From Candidatus Palauibacter polyketidifaciens (lineage in GTDB: Bacteria; Gemmatimonadota; Gemmatimonadetes; Palauibacterales; Palauibacteraceae), in NCBI RefSeq assembly GCF_947581785.1, contig NZ_CANPVO010000046.1:1-64000 (forward strand): DNA of 64,000 nucleotides. Reading direction: 5' to 3'. Under the pieces are notes generated by a model, which made no database searches, was not told the DNA's origin, and saw only the letters and a program-made list of their open reading frames with translations. A program made the position numbers and the translations under genes. Positions 1 through 8,275 of this stretch are shown here, piece after piece (position 1 is the stretch's first letter; the number at the start of each line of letters is the position of its first letter).

Positions 1-12
1 CCGTAAGTTCCG

Positions 13-18
13 TATTAT
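13..18 (+). promoter_or_regulatory. -10-like box of the Phd/PIN module
   Basis: TATTAT (five of six consensus bases) ends 6 nt before the antitoxin ATG, so a transcript starting at the usual distance would begin at or beside the start codon. The -35 region would lie outside the window. The same geometry is seen at the hipBA and RHH/PIN modules here. Confidence 0.35.
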
Positions 19-24
19 CGGCCA

Positions 25-330
25 ATGTCCAATACACGAAACGTGTCTCTGGATGCGCGGAGGGTGAGCGCAACGGAGGCGGCGAAGAACTTCGGATCGA
101 TCCTCACGGAAGTGCGGGAGCGCGGCGCCGAGTACGTCGTGGAGCATCGCGGGAAGGCGGTCGCCCGGATCAGCCCGGAGGAAGATCCGACGCTGACCGT
201 GAAGGAGTTCTTCGAGTACATCGAGAATCGTTCCGTTCCTCCCGTCGGGGAGGAATATCTCCGAGCAGTCGAAGAAGGCATCGCGATCTGGAACCGCGAG
301 GAAGTCCCCGGAGGGTCGTGGGAACGCTGA
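25..330 (+). CDS. Phd/YefM-family antitoxin
   Basis: A 101-residue protein. Residues 14-55 carry the Phd/YefM pattern: SATEAAKNFGSIL, then a glutamate-rich helix, then VEHRGKAVARISP. This fold dimerises, binds the operator of its own promoter and neutralises a partner toxin through its C-terminal part. The next gene, a PIN-domain RNase, overlaps it by 13 nt, which is the usual antitoxin-first order with translational coupling. There is no Shine-Dalgarno sequence; a -10-like box sits directly upstream. Family assignment comes from motif pattern and context. Pairing of a Phd-type antitoxin with a PIN toxin is well known. Confidence 0.85.
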   Translation: MSNTRNVSLDARRVSATEAAKNFGSILTEVRERGAEYVVEHRGKAVARISPEEDPTLTVKEFFEYIENRSVPPVGEEYLRAVEEGIAIWNREEVPGGSWER

Positions 331-722
331 TCGATACCAGCGTTCTGGTCGCGGCCGAACGGGGTCATCTGAATCGCGAAGCGGTGTTCGCGGCTATTGC
401 CGACGAAGATGGCGGAATGGCGATGGCCGCCATCACCGCTTCCGAGCTCATGCATGGCGTCCACAGGCTTCGCGGTGCCGGGCAGGCGGCGGCCGAGCGC
501 TCGTGCAGGACGTGGCTGTCGCTGCTTCCCGTGCTTCCGTTCGATCTCGATGTGGCCCGGGTGCATGCGACGCTGACGACGCACCTACGCGGTGCGGGCA
601 CTCCCATCGGCGCCCACGACCTGATTATCGCGGCCACCGCGGTCCACCACGGTCATGCCGTCGCGACGCGGGATCGGCGGAGCTTTGCCCGGATCGATGG
701 ACTGGAGGTCGAATACTGGTAG
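318..722 (+). CDS. PIN-domain toxin (VapC-like RNase)
   Basis: A 134-residue PIN-domain protein, the usual toxin length. The acidic metal site is recognisable: Asp in LIDTSVLVAAERG near residue 6, Glu in ASELMHG near 42, Asp in IGAHDLIIAA near 98, and a final Asp in ATRDRRSF near 117. Proteins of this family are Mg-dependent endoribonucleases that cut tRNA or rRNA and stop translation until bound by their antitoxin. The start is a GTG inside the end of the antitoxin gene, so expression is probably coupled. All expected acidic residues are present, so it looks functional. Confidence 0.88.
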   Translation: MGTLIDTSVLVAAERGHLNREAVFAAIADEDGGMAMAAITASELMHGVHRLRGAGQAAAERSCRTWLSLLPVLPFDLDVARVHATLTTHLRGAGTPIGAHDLIIAATAVHHGHAVATRDRRSFARIDGLEVEYW

Positions 723-747
723 CCGACCGCAGGCGGGTGAGCCCCGA

Positions 748-763
748 CGTTCCCGCGGGAACG
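748..763. repeat. 16-bp perfect palindrome between convergent genes
   Basis: CGTTCCCGCGGGAACG reads identically on both strands. It lies in the 67-nt gap between the PIN toxin and the convergent lipoprotein gene. It has no T-run, so it is not a standard terminator. It could be a protein-binding site or a loop-poor hairpin. Confidence 0.6.
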
Positions 764-789
764 CGTCCCGGGGGAGCCGTGGACCGGAA

Positions 790-2919
790 TCAGCCTCCCC
801 CGCCCGCGGCGGCGACGCTCTCGCCCGGGGTCTCCAGGTTGCCGCTGTCGTCCACGGCGCGGCTCAGGATCGAGACCTCGTCGCCCGCCGTGGCGGGGTC
901 GTACTCGTAGCTCCAGTCCGTCCGTCCGTGGGCGGGGTGCCACGTCTCGCCTCCATCGAGCGAGACTTCGACGGCCGCGACGACGCCACCGCCCGAATCC
1001 GAAGCTGTCCCCGAGATCGTGACCATTCCGCCTTCGGCGTCCGGCGCCGAAGGCGGCCCGAACGAGGACGCGGGCGCCTCGAAGTCCATCGACGCCGTCG
1101 CGCGAACGAGATCCGGCTGCATCGTGGCGGGCTGGACGCCCATGTCCGCGAACAGGTTCACCGTCGCCTGCTGCAGGACGAGGTCCGGACCGTGCGGATC
1201 CACGCCGACGCGCGTGTCCGCGCCGTTCATCCGTTCCGGCGGCACGCCGGTCTCGGTGTCGTGATGCGCATCGAGGCCCCACGACCACTGCAGCGTCCCC
1301 GAGCCGAACGTGAGTGCGCCGCTCTCGTGTCGATGGAGGACGGCGTGGTGCGTGGCGGTCCCCGTCTCGCAGCCCCGCCCCGGGTGTACGCAGTAGAGCG
1401 TGTTGTCGATCTCCGTCGCGGCCACCCGGAACAATCCGGGCGGGCGGAACCCGTTGTCGATGTCCGAGTCCCACTCGTGGCCCAGGATCCCCTTGATCGA
1501 CACGTACCGCTCGCCGGGCCGCAGCCGGGCGACCTCGGTGTTTCGCCAGAACCTCAGGTCGGCGAACTCCGCGTCCACGATGATGGGGTCGTTCCGCCAC
1601 GCGTTCACCGTGAACAGCGTCCCCGTCAGCGCGTTCTCGGGCCAGGCCCCCTCGGCGTTGATCGAGCGGTGGTCGCGGAACTCTCCCGTCCACTCCACCG
1701 GATCGAGCCGCCGATGATCCTGCGAATCCTTGTACGTGACGAGCGTCCGGTACGGCTCGCCGGAGCCGTCGATGCTCGCCTCCCACCGAACCTTCCAGTA
1801 GACCTCGTTCGAGCTGAAGAAGGCGAGGTGCATGCCGGCGGCCCGGGCCGCCTCCACGTTCCGCCGCTGTCGTCCGCTCCAGTACTCGTCGTGACCGACC
1901 GAAAGGAGGATCCTGTGCTCAAGCAGTTCCTCGCCCCGCCGGTCCGTGTCGATCCCCGAGGAATAGCTCACGTCGTAGCCGTTCCTCTCCAGCCACCGGA
2001 CCATCGGGTATTCGGAGTTGAAAACCATGTTCACGGCCCGGTAGTGCCGCGTCTCGAAGGGCCGGTTGTAGCTCACCTTCGGCGCGCGGGGTTCCCCGCC
2101 GTGGAGGCGAAGGCGCTCCGGGTTGAGGCGTCCGTACACGCTGTGCCCCCCGTACCGGTTGTACGCCTGCCAGGTGACGTCCGACGTCTGGAAGAGCATG
2201 TCGGACTCGCCGTCATCGTCCCGCACGACGAAGTAGATGTGGCTTGCGCGCGGTTCGCGCAGCGGGTTCCGCATCACGGCCCGGAAGCCCGGCGCCTCCC
2301 ACAGCGAGTCCTCTCCTGTCGGCGGGAGCGGCGTCGCCTCGAACTGGTCGTTCTTCACCCAGCCCTCGATCGGGTCCTCGCGCACGAGCCGGGCGAAGTA
2401 GATCCCGGAAGTCGCGTCCTCCGGCGCCTGCCAGGAGGCCGAGACCGCCCAGTTGCCGCAGTCCACAAGCGGGGCGGGCCAGGTTTCCATGCCACCGCCC
2501 TCGGCCAGCACCGGGATCGGGCCCCGCAGGCAGTCCGGCTGGATCTGCGGCAGCGTCGCGGCCGGATCGAAGGAGTCCACTCTGCGCGCACCCATGCCGC
2601 CGTAGTAGCCCATGCGGTAGATGTCGATGCGATAGTCGTCCGAGTCCGTGTCGATCTTGAACTCGATCGTCTCGCCCTGCGCGATCGCGATGTCGGTGCC
2701 GAACCCCTGGATGCTGGGGTCGCCATAGCTGTTGATGTCCCACTCCGTGGGCGGGTGCCCCTCGAGACAGTTCTCGGCCACGATCTCGTTGGCGGGGTTC
2801 ACGCACGGATCACCCGCCATCGAGACCTGCAGTTCGCAGCCGGCCGCCGCGACAGCCGCGACCAGGAAAACGGAGGATGCGGGGAGCGGACGAGAGCGGG
2901 CTGCTACGGACGCGATCAT
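790..2919 (-). CDS. DMFase-beta-like lipoprotein, copy 1
   Basis: A 709-residue exported lipoprotein: the N-terminal hydrophobic stretch ends in VAAAGC, a lipobox. The body matches large proteins annotated as N,N-dimethylformamidase beta-subunit-like: NPANEIVAENCLEGHP, IDIYRMGYYGG and SVGHDEYW (about residue 344). The enzyme namesake has a Tyr/Glu-liganded mononuclear iron, and the conserved HDEYW stretch would fit such a site, but no reaction can be assigned here. The last 80 or so residues are an Ig-like module (VEVSLDGGETW) resembling sulfite-oxidase dimerisation domains. The ATG at 2919 is preferred to a longer frame because GGAG lies 8 nt upstream and the copy-2 leader is the same. Copy 2 lies directly upstream on the same strand. 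Confidence 0.8.
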   Translation of the reverse strand: MIASVAARSRPLPASSVFLVAAVAAAGCELQVSMAGDPCVNPANEIVAENCLEGHPPTEWDINSYGDPSIQGFGTDIAIAQGETIEFKIDTDSDDYRIDIYRMGYYGGMGARRVDSFDPAATLPQIQPDCLRGPIPVLAEGGGMETWPAPLVDCGNWAVSASWQAPEDATSGIYFARLVREDPIEGWVKNDQFEATPLPPTGEDSLWEAPGFRAVMRNPLREPRASHIYFVVRDDDGESDMLFQTSDVTWQAYNRYGGHSVYGRLNPERLRLHGGEPRAPKVSYNRPFETRHYRAVNMVFNSEYPMVRWLERNGYDVSYSSGIDTDRRGEELLEHRILLSVGHDEYWSGRQRRNVEAARAAGMHLAFFSSNEVYWKVRWEASIDGSGEPYRTLVTYKDSQDHRRLDPVEWTGEFRDHRSINAEGAWPENALTGTLFTVNAWRNDPIIVDAEFADLRFWRNTEVARLRPGERYVSIKGILGHEWDSDIDNGFRPPGLFRVAATEIDNTLYCVHPGRGCETGTATHHAVLHRHESGALTFGSGTLQWSWGLDAHHDTETGVPPERMNGADTRVGVDPHGPDLVLQQATVNLFADMGVQPATMQPDLVRATASMDFEAPASSFGPPSAPDAEGGMVTISGTASDSGGGVVAAVEVSLDGGETWHPAHGRTDWSYEYDPATAGDEVSILSRAVDDSGNLETPGESVAAAGGGG

Positions 2920-2977
2920 GGCGACATCTCCGGACCAGAGCAGGGCGTCGGCCGACACCCGGCCGCCGCGTTCCCGC

Positions 2978-3006
2978 AACATGCCCCCGCCGTCGGCCGT
3001 CTACAA
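2978..3006 (-). promoter_or_regulatory. putative promoter of lipoprotein copy 1
   Basis: On the minus strand TTGTAG and CATGTT are separated by 17 nt, about 60 nt before the start codon. The same two hexamers with the same spacing precede copy 2, while the sequence around them has diverged. That conservation is the main support. Confidence 0.45.
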
Positions 3007-3044
3007 CGGCAGCGAAGGCTCGGGTCGGCTCAGGTCGAGTCCGT

Positions 3045-5147
3045 TCAGCCGTCCTCGCCCGGGGTCTCCAGGTTGCCGCTGTCGTCTACGGCGCGGCTCA
3101 GGATCGACACCTCGCCGTCCGTCGCATCCGGATCCCACGCGTAGCTCCAGTTCGCGCGGCCGCGGGCCGGGCGCCACGTCATCCCTCCGTCCAGCGACAC
3201 CTCGACCGCCGCCACGACGCCACCCCCGGCGTCTGACGCCGTCCCCATGATCGTCATCATGCCGCTCTCCGGATCGGGCCCCGAGGGCGCCTCAAACGAG
3301 GAGGTCGGCGGCACCTCATCGGTCGAAGCCGTGGCCGGCACGAGATCCGGCTGCAGGGTGGCGGGTTGCACGCCCATGTCCGCGAACACGTTGAGCGTCG
3401 CCTGCTGAAGGACGAGGTCCGGGCCGTTCGGATCGACGCCGACCCGCGTGTCCATGCCGTTCTGACGCTCGGGGGGGACGCCCGTCTCCGTGTCGTGGTG
3501 TGCGTCGAGTCCCCACGGCCACTGCAGCGTCCCCGTGTCGAAGACGAGTGCGCCGCTCTCATGCCGGTACATGGTCGCGTTGTGCGTGGCCGAGCCCGTT
3601 TCGCACCCCCGCCCGGGATGGACGCAGTACTGCAGGTTGTCGATCGTCGTCGCGGAGAGGCGGAAGAGCCCCGGCGGGCGGAACCCGTTGTCGATGTCCG
3701 AGTCCCACTCGTGGCCGAGGATCCCCTTGATCGACACGTACCGCTCGCCGAGCTGCAGCCGCGCGACCTCCGTGTTGCGCCAGAACCTCAGGTCGGCGAA
3801 CTCGGCGTCGACCATGAGCGGATCGTTCCGCCACGCGTTCACCGTGAACAGCGTCCCCGTGAGTGCGTTCTCCGGCCACGGACCCTCCGGGTTGATCGAA
3901 CGGTGATCGCGGAACAATCCCGTCCATTCGACCGGATCAAGTTTCCGGTGGTTCTGCGTCTCCTTGTAGGTGACGAAGGTCCGGTACGGCTGCTCCGATC
4001 CATCGATGCTCGGCTCCCAGCGCACCTTCCAGAAGACATCGTTCGAACCGAAGAAGCCGAGGTGTACGCCGGCCGCGCGCGCGGCCTCCACGTTGCGCCG
4101 CTGTTGGCCCGTCCAGTACTCGTCGTGTCCGACGGAGAGGAAGACCTTGTGCTCCAGCAGTTCCTCGCCGCGCCGATCCGTGTCGATTCCCGACGAGTAG
4201 CTCACGTCGTAGCCGTTGCGCTCCAGCCAGCGGACCATCGGGTACTCGGAGTTGAACACCATGTTCACGGCGCGGTAGTGCCGCGTCTCGAAGGGACGGT
4301 TGTAGCTCACCTTCGGCGCGCGCGGGGGTCCTCCGTGGAGCCTGAGACGCTCGGGGTTCAGCCGCCCGTACACGCTGTGGCCCCCGTAGCGGTTGTACGC
4401 CTGCCAGTTGAGGTCCGAGGTCTGGAAGAGCAGATCGGACTCGCCGTCGTCGTCCCGCACCACGAAGTAGATATGGCTGGCGCGCGCCTCGCGCAGCGGG
4501 TTCCGCATCACGGCGTGGAAGCCCGGCGCCTCCCACAGCGAATCCTCGCCGGTCGGCGGGAGCGGCGTGGCCTCGAACTCGTCGTTCTTCACCCAGCCGT
4601 CGATCGGGTCCTCGCGCACGAGGCGGGCGAAGTAGATGCCCGAGGTCGCGTCCTCCGGAGCCTGCCAGGAGGCCGATACGGCCCAGTTCCCGCAGTCCAC
4701 CAGCGGCGCGGGCCACTCCTCGATTCCGCCACCCTCGGCCAGCACCGGGATCGGACTCCGCAGACAGTCGGGCTGGATCTGGGGCAGCCTCGCGGCGGGC
4801 TCGAACGAGTCGACACGGCGCGCACCCATGCCGCCGTAGTAGCCCATCCGGTAGATGTCGATCCGGTAGTCAGGGGAGTCTGTGTCGATCTTGAACTCGA
4901 TCGTCTCGCCGCGGTTGATCGCGATGTCGGTCCCGAACCCCTGGATGCTGGGATCGCCGTAGCCGTTGATGTCCCATTCGGTGGCCGGGTGCCCCTCGAG
5001 GCAGTTCTCCGCCACGATCTCGTTGGCGGGATTCGAACACGCCTCCTCCATCGTCATCCGCGGAGGCGCGCAGGCGGTCGCGAGGAGTGCGGCCGAAGTG
5101 GTGAAGGCGAGGAAGGACGGACGGAAGCGCGGGCGTGGCTGGGTCAT
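3045..5147 (-). CDS. DMFase-beta-like lipoprotein, copy 2
   Basis: A 700-residue tandem paralogue of the next gene, collinear over its whole length and mostly identical by eye, including YRMGYYGG, VGHDEYW (about residue 343) and the C-terminal Ig-like module. The signal peptides differ (here LLATAC is the lipobox), as expected when only the mature protein is under selection. The start ATG has GGAG at 8 nt. The 120 nt between this stop and the copy-1 start contain a repeated promoter-like element, so the copies are probably transcribed separately as well as by read-through. Substrate unknown; a periplasmic or surface hydrolase is plausible. Confidence 0.8.
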   Translation of the reverse strand: MTQPRPRFRPSFLAFTTSAALLATACAPPRMTMEEACSNPANEIVAENCLEGHPATEWDINGYGDPSIQGFGTDIAINRGETIEFKIDTDSPDYRIDIYRMGYYGGMGARRVDSFEPAARLPQIQPDCLRSPIPVLAEGGGIEEWPAPLVDCGNWAVSASWQAPEDATSGIYFARLVREDPIDGWVKNDEFEATPLPPTGEDSLWEAPGFHAVMRNPLREARASHIYFVVRDDDGESDLLFQTSDLNWQAYNRYGGHSVYGRLNPERLRLHGGPPRAPKVSYNRPFETRHYRAVNMVFNSEYPMVRWLERNGYDVSYSSGIDTDRRGEELLEHKVFLSVGHDEYWTGQQRRNVEAARAAGVHLGFFGSNDVFWKVRWEPSIDGSEQPYRTFVTYKETQNHRKLDPVEWTGLFRDHRSINPEGPWPENALTGTLFTVNAWRNDPLMVDAEFADLRFWRNTEVARLQLGERYVSIKGILGHEWDSDIDNGFRPPGLFRLSATTIDNLQYCVHPGRGCETGSATHNATMYRHESGALVFDTGTLQWPWGLDAHHDTETGVPPERQNGMDTRVGVDPNGPDLVLQQATLNVFADMGVQPATLQPDLVPATASTDEVPPTSSFEAPSGPDPESGMMTIMGTASDAGGGVVAAVEVSLDGGMTWRPARGRANWSYAWDPDATDGEVSILSRAVDDSGNLETPGEDG

Positions 5148-5210
5148 GGCGACATCTCCGGGCCCGGGTCAGCATGCGGACGGCCGACCCTCCGGCCGCC
5201 CCTTCCCCGC

Positions 5211-5239
5211 AACATGAGCCCGCCGTCGGAAGTCTACAA
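5211..5239 (-). promoter_or_regulatory. putative promoter of lipoprotein copy 2
   Basis: Minus-strand TTGTAG, 17-nt spacer, CATGTT, about 64 nt upstream of the start. It matches the copy-1 element in hexamers and spacing. It lies in the 129-nt gap after the phosphoesterase gene, so copy 2 can be expressed independently of it. Confidence 0.45.
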
Positions 5240-5276
5240 CGCCGCTTGAACGCAGCGGGGTTCTTGCCACGGGCTG

Positions 5277-6773
5277 CTAGGGGAGACGCAGGGCCTCGGA
5301 ATAGGGGCGGCCGAAGCGGTCCGTGGCCTCCACGCGCACCTCCGCCACACCGGGTTCGACGGGCGCGTAGAACATGTGGTTGGTGATGCGGGGCTCGACC
5401 CACGGACGATGCGGGGGCAGGTCGTCGCCGGAGTGAAGCTCGACGCTCAGCGGGTCGCGTCCCGGCCGCCGGGCCATGAGGCCGCGGGGATCGCCATCGG
5501 CGAACCAGCGCACGGTCCACTCGGGGTCCCAGTCCCACACGTTCGCCACGATCTCGTCCGGCGCGGAGGGATCGGTCCCCGGCGCGTAGATCCGCATCTG
5601 GTGGGCCGCCTGGAATCCCGTGGACTTGTAGCGCCACGAGATTTCCTCGCCCGCGGCCTCGTAGACGCAATAGCCGTTCGGGGCGCCGTCCCAGCAGATC
5701 GGTCCGCTCCACCAGGCGCCGCAGATCGCGCCCGCCACATGCTCGTGCGTCCCCGCCTCGAAGACGTGCTCGAGTTCGTGCGTGTGTCCCGTGAGGATGT
5801 GCGCCTGGAAGGGCTCCAGCAGCCGGTACAGCGCGTCGCGGTTCATGATCGCGCCCGGCGGATCGGGCGAGGTCAGGCCGCGTCGAACGTGGTTGCTCCC
5901 GAGCGCCGGGATGTGCGTCGCTACGATGACCGGCGCCCCCGCCTCGACGCGGTTCAGATCCGCCGCCAGCCAGGTCAGCGCGTCCGCGTCCAGATAGCCG
6001 AGGTACCCGCTCCCGTGCCAGAACACGTCGTCCAGCACCACGTAGTGCACGGCGCCGCGGTCGAACGAGTAGTAGCGCGGCCCGAAGTGGCGCGAGAAGG
6101 TGTCCGTCGAGGCCTCGTCCGTACGGCTTTCCATGTCGAGGTCGTGGTTCCCGATGACCTGGAAGAAGGGGACGCCGATCCGCTGCACGCCGCGCTCGTA
6201 CTCCGGATACAGTTCGAGACGGTCGTACATGATGTCGCCGTCGGAGATGCCGAAGACGTGCGTGTCACCCAACTCCCGCACTGTCTGCTGGAGGTCGGGG
6301 ACGGAGCGCTCGTGGAACCACCCCATCTCTTCCTCGGTCTGGGTCTGGATGTCCCCGAGGAGGAGCAGCGTGTGCCGCTCATCCGACACGCCCAGCGGCG
6401 CGAGGTCGAAGGCGACGGACATCTCGCTCGCGGACGGATCGATGCGCTCGTAGAAGCGCGCGGTGCCGGACGGGTTCAGCGGGATCTCGTATCCTGCCGG
6501 CACCCGAACCCACACGAAGTCGCGGTCCGCCGAGGTCACGAGTTCGAAGCGGCCATCGGCGTCGGAATCCACGACCTGGAGTCCATCGGAGACCGACACG
6601 CGGCCCAATCCGCGACCTTCCCCCCGGACCATCCCTCGCACGCGAATCCGGTTCGCGGTCCGGCGAGCGACGGGAAGAGGATCGCAGGGCGCCGCGAGGA
6701 GGGACTCCGCACGAGTCGCCAGCGCGGCCGCGGAGAGGGCGCCGGTCTTCAGGAACGTCCGCCGGTTCAGCAT
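5277..6773 (-). CDS. Tat-exported calcineurin-like metallophosphoesterase
   Basis: A 498-residue protein. The N-terminus has a Tat-type signal (NRRTFLKTGALSAAALA). An N-terminal beta domain precedes the metallophosphoesterase core, and a C-terminal beta domain follows. The core shows the dimetal ligands: LLLLGDIQT (about 139), SDGDIMYD (179), QVIGNHD (208), ATHIP (284) and ILTGHTHE (329). The enzyme should hydrolyse phosphomono- or diesters in the periplasm; substrate unknown. The start was placed at the Tat signal because the longer frame upstream reads into the previous gene. The symporter stop is 11 nt upstream, so the two probably share an mRNA. Confidence 0.87.
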   Translation of the reverse strand: MLNRRTFLKTGALSAAALATRAESLLAAPCDPLPVARRTANRIRVRGMVRGEGRGLGRVSVSDGLQVVDSDADGRFELVTSADRDFVWVRVPAGYEIPLNPSGTARFYERIDPSASEMSVAFDLAPLGVSDERHTLLLLGDIQTQTEEEMGWFHERSVPDLQQTVRELGDTHVFGISDGDIMYDRLELYPEYERGVQRIGVPFFQVIGNHDLDMESRTDEASTDTFSRHFGPRYYSFDRGAVHYVVLDDVFWHGSGYLGYLDADALTWLAADLNRVEAGAPVIVATHIPALGSNHVRRGLTSPDPPGAIMNRDALYRLLEPFQAHILTGHTHELEHVFEAGTHEHVAGAICGAWWSGPICWDGAPNGYCVYEAAGEEISWRYKSTGFQAAHQMRIYAPGTDPSAPDEIVANVWDWDPEWTVRWFADGDPRGLMARRPGRDPLSVELHSGDDLPPHRPWVEPRITNHMFYAPVEPGVAEVRVEATDRFGRPYSEALRLP

Positions 6774-6784
6774 TCGTCGTACCG

Positions 6785-8170
6785 TCAGCTGAAGTCGCGG
6801 CCCAGGATGACGGCGACGATGATCGCGCCCACCGCGATCGGCGCCACCCAGCGGATGAAGAAGCGCCACGCCCCGTAGTGGAACCAGCGCGGCTCCGTGC
6901 CGTCCACCAGTTCCTGCTCCGTCGCCTTCCGGGTCATGAACCACCCCGCCGCGAGCGTGATCGCGAACCCGCCGGTGGGCAGCATCCAGTTGGAGACGAA
7001 ATGGTCGACGGTCGAGAACCAGCCCACCTTGCCTGCGAAGATCTCCAGCGTGGCCAGGAACGGCGTGCCCGTGAACGAGAGCGCCGCGAAGATCGTGAAC
7101 ACGAAGATCGCCGCGCCGCAGAGGACCGTCGCCTTGTGTCGAGGGATGCGGTGCTCATCGATGACGTAGCTCGACACGACCTCGAGCAGCGAGATCGTCG
7201 AAGTCAGCGCCGCCAGCGCCACGAGCACGTAGAAGAGCGGCCCCAGCACGACGCCGAACGGCACCGCGGTGTAGAACAGCTCCGGCAGCGAGATGAAGAG
7301 CATCCCCACCGGTGAGCCGCTGACCTGGTCGCTCATCCCCGTCACCGAGAAGATGACGGAGAACATGATCACCGTCGCCACGAGGGCGATCAGCGTGTCC
7401 AGCGCCACGATCGCCCCCGACGCCTTCACGATCGAATGCTTGCGCGAGATGTAGGAGCCGTAGGTGATCATCGCCCCCATCCCGAGGGAGAGGGTGAAGA
7501 AGGAGTGCCCCAGGGCCTCTAGAACCCCGCTCATCTCCAGTTCCCCGAAGTTGGCGCGGAAGATGAAGCGCATCGCCTCCCCCGACCCGCTCATCCCCAG
7601 CGCGCTCACCAGGAGGAGGAGCAGGATTCCGAACAGGATGGGGAGGAAGATGCGGGCGATCCGTTCGATCCCCTTGCTCACGCCGAAGTAAACGACCGCG
7701 ATCGTGGCGACGCTGAAGCTGAGGGAGAGCGCGAGCTGGAGGCCGGCGTTCCCCACCTGCTCGTTGAAGAGGTCGCCCGCCGCCATCCCGGCGGGATAGC
7801 CGCCGAACGTCCAGCCGAGGGACTGGGCGAAGTAGTACAGCGACCAGCCCGCGATGACGGTGTAGTAGCTGAGGAGGATGAACCCCGCGAGCACGCCCCA
7901 GCCGCCGACGACGCCCCACCAGGGCCCGGCCGCCTCCTTGAGCGCCCCGACCGCGCTCTTCTGGCTCCTGCGCCCGATGAGCAGTTCCGCCATCATGATG
8001 GGCAGGCCCACGGCGAGGATGCAGACCAGGTAGACGAGGACGAAGGCGCCCCCTTCGTTTTCCCATGTGATGAACGGGAATTTCCACAGGTTGCCGAGGC
8101 CGATCGCGCTGCCGGTCGCGGCCAGCACGAGGCCGACGTTCGAACTCCAGTTATCGCGGGGTTGGCTCAT
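6785..8170 (-). CDS. sodium-dependent symporter (NSS/SNF family)
   Basis: A 461-residue polytopic membrane protein with about 11-12 hydrophobic segments. The first helix has GSAIGLGNLWKFPF, the family signature that forms part of the sodium and substrate sites in LeuT-type transporters. Bacterial members import amino acids or related amines with sodium. The ATG at 8170 gives the standard N-terminus (NWSSNVGLVLAATGSAIG); the 140 codons upstream in frame are antisense to the adenine deaminase gene and were rejected. The Shine-Dalgarno sequence is weak. It is divergent from the deaminase, 105 nt away, and probably co-transcribed with the phosphoesterase. The substrate cannot be read from the sequence. 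Confidence 0.9.
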   Translation of the reverse strand: MSQPRDNWSSNVGLVLAATGSAIGLGNLWKFPFITWENEGGAFVLVYLVCILAVGLPIMMAELLIGRRSQKSAVGALKEAAGPWWGVVGGWGVLAGFILLSYYTVIAGWSLYYFAQSLGWTFGGYPAGMAAGDLFNEQVGNAGLQLALSLSFSVATIAVVYFGVSKGIERIARIFLPILFGILLLLLVSALGMSGSGEAMRFIFRANFGELEMSGVLEALGHSFFTLSLGMGAMITYGSYISRKHSIVKASGAIVALDTLIALVATVIMFSVIFSVTGMSDQVSGSPVGMLFISLPELFYTAVPFGVVLGPLFYVLVALAALTSTISLLEVVSSYVIDEHRIPRHKATVLCGAAIFVFTIFAALSFTGTPFLATLEIFAGKVGWFSTVDHFVSNWMLPTGGFAITLAAGWFMTRKATEQELVDGTEPRWFHYGAWRFFIRWVAPIAVGAIIVAVILGRDFS

Positions 8171-8275
8171 GGGACATGTCCAGTCGGGCGTTATCCGGGC
8201 AGGGGACTTCCGCCCCTGCATGAGTTCGACGATCCAACCTACCCCGTCGTCACGAGAGGCCACCAGACGCACGCC

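Noticed and set aside
655-3144. Very long plus-strand frame (829 codons) and similar long antisense frames at 3366-5249, 24198-25889 and 42628-44589
   Set aside because: They lie opposite well-supported genes in GC-rich DNA, have Arg/Pro/Gly-rich, low-information translations and no recognisable domain. They are shadows of the real genes.
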